This document shows, one piece after another, positions 1 through 5,240 of a DNA stretch of 8,328 nt. Under the pieces are notes generated by a model. That model was given only the letters and a program-made list of their open reading frames with translations. It searched no databases and was not told the origin of the DNA. The position numbers and the translations under genes were made by a program. Within the stretch, counting starts at the first letter, position 1. The number at the start of each line of letters is the position of its first letter. Source of the stretch: Pseudothermotoga sp. (GTDB lineage: Bacteria; Thermotogota; Thermotogae; Thermotogales; DSM-5069); NCBI GenBank assembly GCA_028276125.1, contig JAPYWY010000060.1, positions 1 through 8,328 of the forward strand, in the 5' to 3' direction.

Positions 1-919
1 AGGTCGGATCGAAGAAAAAGAACAAATAGATCGATTCGAACACCAAAACGAAGTTCAAGAGCAAAGTCCGAACCTTAGTGAACTTCATCGCTACGAGCAA
101 CACGAACGCGTACACCATGAACCTCAGCCACCAGTAACTCTTTGCAACCGGTGTGATCCTCTGTACGGTCTGTGCCACGCGCGCCTGAAAGTTCGTGATG
201 GGTTTGACGATGTCTCGTGCCACGAAGGCCGCTTCTCTGTTTATATGTGCGGAGACTCTTGTAGGGTCCTTTTTCACGTTCTCTACAACCCTCTCCAAAG
301 CTTGGACCAAGATCGATTGGATGTTGGGATCGGAATAGAAAGTGGTGAGATCGGCAAGGTGTTTCAAGTCGGTTGGAGGTGTGAAACTGTAATTAGAAAT
401 CTCCAACTGATAACTTTGAACCAGATCCAGCGGCGGTTTCTCTTCCGTGAGACCGATTTGGTAGGTAATGATCCAAGCGAAGAAGGATCTGGCTTCCCTG
501 CTGACAACGTCCCTGTAACGTGTGAAGAAGTCGATGAACGAGGCGTTCTTCATAACAAGGTCTGAGGTCAAGCGTGTTTTCGCGAGCCTACTGGAAAGGT
601 ACGAAAGGAACAACGCTGCGGCGAGCTGCTCCTCCTCAGTTTGGTAGCTGTACGAGGAGTAGATCAAGCTGAGGTAATACCCAAGATCGGGCATCGCTTC
701 TCTCTTGTCCACACTGCCAGCGATCAGGAACCTGTAGTAACGATAGAGCGCGAAGTGTTCCAAAGATTCTACAGTTCTGATGAGAAATGGATTCTGGATC
801 GAGCCGGACTCGTACTCACGAACCAGCTCGAGGTAAAGATCCAACGCATCCGACAGCTGAAGTGCCGAACACGTCAAAGGCAAGATCAAAACTACAAGTA
901 ACAGAGCCTTCCTGAGCAC
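1..919 (-). CDS. Secreted/membrane-anchored protein of unknown function (3' end outside window)
   Basis: I do not recognise this protein family. Translating the minus strand from a GTG at 919 gives 306 codons without a stop, running off the left edge, so the C-terminus is missing. A GGGGGT ribosome binding site lies 6 bases upstream, and a good promoter precedes it. Residues 1-19 look like a signal peptide (VLRKALLLVVLILPLTCSA), with probable cleavage after A19; C17 is not in a convincing lipobox. Residues 20-255 are soluble and probably mainly helical, with many Tyr, Phe and Leu, and have no motif I can name. Two hydrophobic segments follow, at about 263-280 and 284-303, starting with a Trp pair (W263, W264). 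The layout is a large extracytoplasmic domain held by C-terminal membrane helices. It is transcribed divergently from the BTAD regulator, which may control it. Plus-strand frames across this region are antisense shadows. Confidence 0.82.
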   Translation of the reverse strand, partial: MLRKALLLVVLILPLTCSALQLSDALDLYLELVREYESGSIQNPFLIRTVESLEHFALYRYYRFLIAGSVDKREAMPDLGYYLSLIYSSYSYQTEEEQLAAALFLSYLSSRLAKTRLTSDLVMKNASFIDFFTRYRDVVSREARSFFAWIITYQIGLTEEKPPLDLVQSYQLEISNYSFTPPTDLKHLADLTTFYSDPNIQSILVQALERVVENVKKDPTRVSAHINREAAFVARDIVKPITNFQARVAQTVQRITPVAKSYWWLRFMVYAFVLLVAMKFTKVRTLLLNFVLVFESIYLFFFFDPT

Positions 920-941
920 CGTTCTACCCCCGTACGTTTCA

Positions 942-970
942 ATATTAGCATACGAGATACCAAGTCTCAA
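942..970 (-). promoter_or_regulatory. Promoter of the leftward unknown gene
   Basis: Read on the minus strand, TTGAGA (970-965) is followed after exactly 17 bases by TAATAT (947-942). The TGC just before the -10 box makes it an extended -10 element. A start near 935 would give a leader of about 16 bases containing the GGGGGT ribosome binding site. Its -35 box lies only 8 bases from the -10 box of the opposing promoter, so the two cannot easily be occupied together. Confidence 0.7.
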
Positions 971-975
971 ATAGA

Positions 976-984
976 TGTTATAAT
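976..984 (+). promoter_or_regulatory. Extended -10 promoter of the BTAD regulator gene
   Basis: TGTTATAAT is a perfect extended -10 element (TGnTATAAT). No good -35 box lies at the expected distance (about 956-961), which is typical of extended -10 promoters or of promoters that need an activator. Transcription would start near 991, leaving a leader of about 20 bases with a purine-rich GGGGGGAAG ribosome binding site (998-1006) before the ATG at 1010. The element sits back to back with the leftward promoter. Confidence 0.7.
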
Positions 985-1009
985 GAGTTAAGTCCGCGGG
1001 GGGAAGACT

Positions 1010-1972
1010 ATGAGAGTATTTATCTTCGGCCAACCCAGAATTGAAGACGGTCAAGTGGTACACGATATAACTGAGATTAAATCAAGAAAGGCTCGGCAAC
1101 TGTTGCTTTACTTCATCATCTTTCACGAACGGAGGATCCCTACAGAATTGTTGTGTGAAACTTTCTGGCCTGGCTTGGAAGAACGTTACGCTCGAGCCTG
1201 CTTGCAGACAGCCGTATCTTCGATCAGACGCTTTTTTGGAAGGGACATTTTGACTTATTCTGATGGAACATACTGTTTCGACAAGGACAACAAGGCGATC
1301 GTCGACGCAGAAGAGTTCGAGAGGCTGATCAAAAGCGCAAAGAGCTGCCAGGATGAAAAGGACAAGGTGCAGATTCTAATACAAGCTGTCGAATTGTACA
1401 AAGATGACGTTTTGCCTGAGTATTGTTATCAAGACTGGGTGGTTCAAGCACGTGAACACTATAAGGATCTTCTGATCAGTGCCCTGCTCGAATTGATATC
1501 ATTCAACGAGAGGTGTGAACACTTCACGGAGGTTATCGACCTTTCAAAACGTGTACTGGAGCAGGATTCATTCAACGAGTCGGCGTGTTGTAGTTACATG
1601 AAGGCTCTGACCAAACTTGGACAAGAAGCCGAAGCTCTGTGTTTCTACGAATCTTTTTCCCGTAGAATGGAAAGAGAACTGGAGATTTTTCCGTCGCAGC
1701 AACTCAAAGATCTTCGTGACCAACTTTTGACCCACCGAAAGAGAATGACATGGATCGTCACTATTGAAACGAATCAAGTGAGCGAGGCGATGCAAATTCT
1801 CAAGAGTGTTCTCAGGGGAGACGATGAAGTCAGGATCCTTTCAGGTCAAAAGATTGGGCTGTTTGCAGAGAATGTCGACAGGGATGTTGCAGAATCGATT
1901 CGAAAAAGAGTTGAGGAAGCCCTCGATAGAGGATCCGTACAAGTTAAGACCTCTCTCAGACTCGCCCGCTGA
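1010..1972 (+). CDS. SARP/BTAD-family transcription regulator with extra C-terminal domain
   Basis: Residues 1-91 form an OmpR-like winged helix of the SARP type: an opening FGQPRI strand, KSRKARQLLLYF (24-35), the RIPTELLCETFWPG segment (42-55), the recognition-helix region near 62-75 (ACLQTAVSSIRRFF) and the wing ending in GTYCFD. Residues 98-240 are a bacterial transcriptional activator domain (BTAD), a TPR-like helical bundle, with the typical LYKDDVLPEY..DWV segment (129-143) and the repeat ending in CFYESFSRRMERELEIFPSQ. SARP proteins usually activate transcription near their own gene. Residues 246-320 lie beyond the usual BTAD end and resemble the second half of a GGDEF domain without its signature. 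There is no ATPase domain as found in large MalT/AfsR-type members. The start fits the GGGGGGAAG site. The likely targets are the divergent gene, its own gene and the zinc-ribbon gene 80 bases downstream; this is inference. Confidence 0.88.
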   Translation: MRVFIFGQPRIEDGQVVHDITEIKSRKARQLLLYFIIFHERRIPTELLCETFWPGLEERYARACLQTAVSSIRRFFGRDILTYSDGTYCFDKDNKAIVDAEEFERLIKSAKSCQDEKDKVQILIQAVELYKDDVLPEYCYQDWVVQAREHYKDLLISALLELISFNERCEHFTEVIDLSKRVLEQDSFNESACCSYMKALTKLGQEAEALCFYESFSRRMERELEIFPSQQLKDLRDQLLTHRKRMTWIVTIETNQVSEAMQILKSVLRGDDEVRILSGQKIGLFAENVDRDVAESIRKRVEEALDRGSVQVKTSLRLAR

Positions 1973-2052
1973 TTCTTTGAGGTTTTTGAGCGGACGATCA
2001 GCAATTTTTGAGTGCCGCAGTTATACTTGGTCTGGAAAACGAGGTGGCCAGG

Positions 2053-2376
2053 ATGGCGTACAAGTTTAAATGTGTAGATTGTGGTGACGTAAGTTACTCC
2101 GCCGCACCTTTGGAGCTACAGAAATTCCCAAGGTGTGAAAAGTGTGGGGGTAGAATCCTCAGAGTCCAGCCGCCCATGAAGTTAGGAGAAATCCTGATCG
2201 CTCTGGGAATGATGAGCTCGAAAGACCTGAAAAGAGCCTTGGAAGTTCAAAGCGGGATGACGGAACGTCTCGTATTGGGAAAACTTTTGGTCAAACTCAA
2301 TCTCATAGGAATGAGCGAGGTGGAAAGGGCTTTACAAATCCAACGTGAGATGATGAGCGGCTCGCACACTCAGTAA
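2053..2376 (+). CDS. Small zinc-ribbon protein with tandem MshEN-like motif
   Basis: The 107-residue product has two parts. Residues 7-31 carry two CxxC knuckles (C7/C10 and C28/C31) that should bind one zinc. Residues 43-97 hold two 24-residue repeats of the form xLGxxLxxxGxxxxxxLxxxLxxQ: KLGEIL..LG..Q66 and VLGKLL..LN..Q97, separated by 7 residues. This is the layout of the MshEN domain at the N-terminus of GspE/PilB/MshE ATPases, where it binds cyclic-di-GMP; here the ATPase is absent. The first Arg is Lys in repeat 1 and Val in repeat 2, and the second Gly is Asn, so nucleotide binding is uncertain. The ATG at 2053 is preferred because GAGGTGG lies at 2041-2047; an in-frame ATG-less extension upstream to 2008 lacks a good site. 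It probably shares a transcript with the BTAD regulator. Its 3' end overlaps the converging btuD by 7 bases. Confidence 0.85.
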   Translation: MAYKFKCVDCGDVSYSAAPLELQKFPRCEKCGGRILRVQPPMKLGEILIALGMMSSKDLKRALEVQSGMTERLVLGKLLVKLNLIGMSEVERALQIQREMMSGSHTQ

Positions 2377-3140
2377 ACAACGTAAGCTAGCCCCGACAAA
2401 GGATCACGTATTATCCTGAAGCAGGTGTTGTAAACTTGCTCAAGGTTTTCTTCCGTCAACACTTCCTCTGCCTTTCCCTCGGCGAATATCTTTCCTTCTT
2501 TCATCATCACGATCCTGTCGGAAAGTCTCGCGGCGAAATTTATCTCGTGGAAAGCCGCCAAGATGGTTCTCCCCTCCGCGTGAAGTTTTTTCATTATCTC
2601 GAGCACCTCAACGGCGTGTCCAGGGTCCAGGTGGGCCGTGGGCTCATCGAAGAGCAGTACGGGTGTGTCTTGAGCCAAGATACGAGCGATCGACACGCGC
2701 TTCTTCTCACCCGCGCTCAACTGATTGAAATATCTGTCCAAATACCCCAGTGCGTCGACTTTCACGAGTGCTTCCTTCACCTTTTGAAAGTCCAGTTCGT
2801 CCCAAGATGCAAAGAAACTGCTCTTGTACGGAAGCCTTCCAGTCAACACTATCTGTTTCACCCGGAACGGATAGATGGGATTGAGATCCTCCGTCACGAA
2901 ACCCACGATCCTTGCAAAGTGCTTTTTTCTCGCCTTACTCGGATCCATCCCCCTGACCATCACAGTCCCACGTGTTGGCTTCAACAGACCTGCTACCAAT
3001 TTCAGAAGGGTGGTCTTACCCGAACCGTTGGGACCTATGAGCGAAACGAACTCGCCTTTGTCGATCTGCAGGTTTATCGATTTCAAAACCAGATCATCCG
3101 TATAACCGAAATCGACGTTTTTCAAAATGATTTCAACCAT
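2370..3140 (-). CDS. btuD: Cobalamin ABC transporter ATP-binding protein BtuD
   Basis: This is the 256-residue ATPase subunit of a FepC/FhuC/BtuD-type importer, which powers cobalamin uptake through the neighbouring permease. Visible motifs are the A-loop Y13, Walker A GPNGSGKT (36-43), signature LSAGEKKR (141-148), Walker B VLLFDEPT (161-168), D-loop HLD (170-172) and H-loop H198. At the Q-loop the usual glutamine is replaced by E84 (GFVTEDL), one base away from a Gln codon. The length is normal for the family. I chose the ATG at 3140 because AGGGTG lies 6 bases upstream; the GTG at 3149 would be part of that ribosome binding site. The start overlaps the end of btuC by 8 bases, so the two are translationally coupled. 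Cobalamin specificity is inferred from the riboswitch, as the ATPase alone does not tell B12 from iron siderophores. Confidence 0.93.
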   Translation of the reverse strand: MVEIILKNVDFGYTDDLVLKSINLQIDKGEFVSLIGPNGSGKTTLLKLVAGLLKPTRGTVMVRGMDPSKARKKHFARIVGFVTEDLNPIYPFRVKQIVLTGRLPYKSSFFASWDELDFQKVKEALVKVDALGYLDRYFNQLSAGEKKRVSIARILAQDTPVLLFDEPTAHLDPGHAVEVLEIMKKLHAEGRTILAAFHEINFAARLSDRIVMMKEGKIFAEGKAEEVLTEENLEQVYNTCFRIIRDPLSGLAYVVY

Positions 3141-4122
3141 GGTTTTCACCCTTTTTCAGTAGCACCAGCATGACGGGCACTCCAACGAAAGCCGTAACCA
3201 CACCTATTGGCATTTCCGAAGGGCTCACCATCACCCTCGCTATCGCGTCGCAAACGCACAGTAGGATCGCACCGACCAAGGCGCTCGAGATGAGCAAGAC
3301 TTTGTGATCGCTTCCGAAGAGTCTTCGGGCCATGTGTGGTGTGATGAGTCCCACAAAACCTATCACTCCCGTTTTCGACACCACCGAAGCGGCGGCGAGG
3401 CTACCAAGGCTGTAAATGATCAACTTGACGAATTCTGTGTTCACACCACTTATTTTCGCTTGAACCTCACCTATCGCCATCGCGTTCAACTGTTGTGATA
3501 AACCCAAGCTCACCAAGAAGAAGATCAAGAAAAAGATGAAGGGACTGAGCAAATCGTCCCAGGTCATACCAGACAAACTTCCAAACAACCAAACGTAAGC
3601 GTGCGTTATGTTCCTCCTTATAAGCATCAACAGCGTGATCGTAGCAGAACTGAACAGCACACTGACCATGACACCGCTGAGGATCAACTCCACGATCGGC
3701 ACGGTCCCATTCTTCTTCGCGAGGACGATCGCCGTCAGCGATGCAACCATGGCGAACGCGAAGCTGAAGGTCGGCAATCTGTACAAGATACGATAGCCAC
3801 TCATCGTGGCCAGATAGATGGACAAGACCGCACCAAAGGAGGCGCCGGAGGATACACCGAGGAGGTAAGGATCGACCAACGGGTTGCGCAAGAGACCTTG
3901 AAACGCGGCACCGACGGCCGCGAGGCTCGCCCCCGCCACGAGTCCCATGAGCACACGAGGAAGTCTCAGACCCCAAACGATCGATCTGTGCTTGGAAGTT
4001 TGGTCGAACAAAGCTCTGAGCACATCAGCAAAATCAACTTTGACCGATCCAACGGACAAGCAAAGAAGAACGAGAACGACGAAAGTCGCTGTGAGGGCGA
4101 GCCATTTACCAAGCTTCATCAT
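3133..4122 (-). CDS. btuC: Cobalamin ABC transporter permease BtuC (FecCD family)
   Basis: The 329-residue inner-membrane permease forms the channel of the importer, probably as a homodimer with about ten helices per subunit. The FecCD family hallmarks are clear: RLPRVLMGLVAGASLAAVGA (53-72), FQGLLRNPLVDPYLLGVSSG (74-93), and the cytoplasmic coupling segment GLITPHMARRLFGSDHK (258-274), followed by the last two helices. The length matches BtuC, FhuB halves and FepD. The first ATG at 4122 overlaps the btuF stop as ATGA; a second ATG follows directly at 4119 and is better spaced from GGTGG, so the true start may be either. The overlap at both ends shows a tightly coupled btuF-btuC-btuD order. 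A role in iron-siderophore or heme uptake is the family alternative; the upstream cobalamin riboswitch favours B12 or cobinamide. Confidence 0.93.
   Translation of the reverse strand: MMKLGKWLALTATFVVLVLLCLSVGSVKVDFADVLRALFDQTSKHRSIVWGLRLPRVLMGLVAGASLAAVGAAFQGLLRNPLVDPYLLGVSSGASFGAVLSIYLATMSGYRILYRLPTFSFAFAMVASLTAIVLAKKNGTVPIVELILSGVMVSVLFSSATITLLMLIRRNITHAYVWLFGSLSGMTWDDLLSPFIFFLIFFLVSLGLSQQLNAMAIGEVQAKISGVNTEFVKLIIYSLGSLAAASVVSKTGVIGFVGLITPHMARRLFGSDHKVLLISSALVGAILLCVCDAIARVMVSPSEMPIGVVTAFVGVPVMLVLLKKGENHG
3147..3152 (-). promoter_or_regulatory. Ribosome binding site that decides the btuD start
   Basis: Read on the minus strand, AGGGTG is followed by 6 bases (AAAACC) and the ATG at 3140. 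The alternative in-frame GTG at 3149 is contained in this site and has no properly spaced site of its own, so btuD most likely starts at 3140. Confidence 0.6.
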
Positions 4123-5012
4123 TTACCACCATAAAAGTCGTTGTAGAATTTCTCTATGTATTCTACTAACTGTGGAACCGGCAAACTGAGCAAATAGTTG
4201 TCGTAGACGTAGATACGCTTGTTCTTGACCGCCTTCAAGGACTTGAGTATCGGATGGTTGGAGATCTTCTCCTTGATCTGTTCCTCAGAGTTGGGAACGT
4301 AGCTCGTCACGATCAGCACGTCTGGGTTCTGTGAGACTATGTATTCCAGGGAGATGGGCAAAAACCCGTTCGGCCCTGTGAAAAGTGCCGCGATGTTGGC
4401 TCCACCGGCGAGAGTGATCAAATCGTTCAGGTACGAACCTTGACCACAGGTCCAAACTTCTCTCACGTCCGGACCGGGGATGTCCATCAAAAACACTACC
4501 TTCACCCTTTTGTCGAAAGGTATGTTGTAGGCCTTCTTGGCGATGTTCAAATAACGTTCCTGCAACTGGTTGGCGAGCTGTTTGGCTTTCTCTGGAATGC
4601 CCATGATGGTCCCCACCAACACCAAATCGTTCAAAATCTGCTGCACACTGTTGGCGTTCAAAACCACGGTTGTCAGGCCGTGTTGTTCGAGCTTGACAAC
4701 CTCAGGCAACTGAAAGCCACCGAAGGTGAATATCAGATCAGGGTTGAGACTGACGATCTTTTCCAAGTTTATTGGGAACAGATCTCCGATCCTCTCGGCC
4801 TCGAAATCGTCCCAGTTCGTCACCGCGATGATCTTGTCCTCCAAGCCCAAGTACTGCAAGAATTTCGTTGTGGAAGGGGCAGCGCAAATGACACGCTGCG
4901 GTCTTTGCGTGATCGTGACTGTTCTTCCTGCGTCGTCCACAACCGTGATCGGATAAGACCACACCAGAGCGAGAAACACGATGAGCATGACCAAAGTCAC
5001 GAGCTTCCTCAT
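4119..5012 (-). CDS. btuF: Cobalamin ABC transporter substrate-binding protein BtuF
   Basis: The 297-residue protein is a class III (Peripla_BP_2) binding protein of the BtuF/FepB/FhuD type that delivers corrinoid to the permease. Residues 1-19 form a signal peptide ending ALVWS before Y20; there is no lipobox cysteine, so it is probably a free periplasmic protein. The domain starts at ITVVDDAGRTVTI, then RVICAAPSTTKFLQYLGLED (40-59), the first-lobe segment LNPDLIFTFGG (89-99), the second-lobe start SYLNDLITLAGGANIA (193-208), YIVSQNPDVLIV (224-235) and the closing NKRIYVYD segment (264-271). The ATG at 5012 is chosen because GGGAGGTG lies 5 bases upstream; an in-frame TTG at 5030 precedes this site and would disrupt it. 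It is the first gene after the riboswitch. No outer-membrane receptor gene is present in the window. Confidence 0.93.
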   Translation of the reverse strand: MRKLVTLVMLIVFLALVWSYPITVVDDAGRTVTITQRPQRVICAAPSTTKFLQYLGLEDKIIAVTNWDDFEAERIGDLFPINLEKIVSLNPDLIFTFGGFQLPEVVKLEQHGLTTVVLNANSVQQILNDLVLVGTIMGIPEKAKQLANQLQERYLNIAKKAYNIPFDKRVKVVFLMDIPGPDVREVWTCGQGSYLNDLITLAGGANIAALFTGPNGFLPISLEYIVSQNPDVLIVTSYVPNSEEQIKEKISNHPILKSLKAVKNKRIYVYDNYLLSLPVPQLVEYIEKFYNDFYGGK

Positions 5013-5015
5013 ACT

Positions 5016-5070
5016 AACACCTCCCGGCAAAATTTTTCACCACCTTCTCGGTTCCGGAGAAGGTGGTGTT
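5016..5070 (-). promoter_or_regulatory. Riboswitch expression platform: 12-bp hairpin and btuF ribosome binding site
   Basis: Read on the minus strand, CACCACCTTCTC (5068-5057) and GAGAAGGTGGTG (5049-5038) form a perfect 12-bp stem with a 7-base loop. It is followed by AAAAATTTTG rather than a direct T-run, so it is a poor classical terminator. The 5' arm, read from AACACCACCT (5070-5061), can instead pair with the btuF site GGGAGGTGTT (5025-5016): 9 of 10 positions pair, counting one U-G, with one A-A mismatch. Two exclusive structures are therefore possible, which suits control of translation initiation. Confidence 0.6.
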
Positions 5071-5078
5071 TCCATCGA

Positions 5079-5235
5079 AGGGCAGGTCTCCCGGCTTCCG
5101 GATCATCCTACTCCCCACACCTTCCCGGCTTACGCCAGTGGCTCTCGTGGGTTTCGTCCCCGGTTACGGTGGCGTCCCCGCGCCGGACTTTCACCGGCTT
5201 CCCTTTTGAACCTCGTCGGTACCCTCCGACGCCCC
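5079..5235 (-). ncRNA. Cobalamin riboswitch aptamer
   Basis: The minus-strand RNA carries the conserved cobalamin aptamer elements in order: AAAAGGGAAGCCGGTGAAA (5207-5189) followed by GTCCGGC, GCCACCGTAA (5173-5164), GCCACTGG (5142-5135), GGGAAGG (5126-5120) and the B12 box AAGCCGGGAGACCTGCC (5097-5081). Closing stems can be drawn: GGGGC (5235-5231) with GCCCT (5083-5079), and AGGTT with GACCT. An extra 6-bp hairpin, CGTCGG/CCGACG (5231-5214), lies between them. Such aptamers bind adenosylcobalamin or a related form and lower expression of transport or synthesis genes. Its place directly before btuF assigns the ABC transporter to corrinoid uptake. Confidence 0.95.
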
Positions 5236-5240
5236 ACTGT

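Noticed and set aside
245..901. Two plus-strand open frames of 106 and 86 codons
   Set aside because: They are shadows of the minus-strand gene 919-1, which has a signal peptide, a ribosome binding site and a promoter.
903..919. Lipoprotein signal in the leftward unknown protein (cysteine at residue 17)
   Set aside because: The residues before the cysteine (PLT) do not fit a lipobox; cleavage after CSA is more plausible.
2022..2027. TATACT as a separate promoter for the zinc-ribbon gene
   Set aside because: No acceptable -35 box lies 16-18 bases upstream and the element is not extended, so cotranscription with the regulator is more likely.
1806..2069. Plus-strand open frame of 87 codons bridging the regulator and the zinc-ribbon gene
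   Set aside because: It lies in another frame of the regulator's 3' end and overlaps the start of the zinc-ribbon gene; there is no recognisable motif.
2436..3173. Plus-strand open frame of 245 codons
   Set aside because: It is antisense to btuD, which has all ABC ATPase motifs; the product resembles no protein and has no ribosome binding site in a sensible place.
5013..5030. TTG at 5030 as the start of btuF
   Set aside because: It lies upstream of the clear GGGAGGTG ribosome binding site and would add residues before a perfect signal peptide.
5029..5068. The 12-bp hairpin as a standard intrinsic terminator
   Set aside because: The stem is followed by five A before only four T; a direct T-run is missing on both strands. 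A terminator role is not excluded but is not supported.
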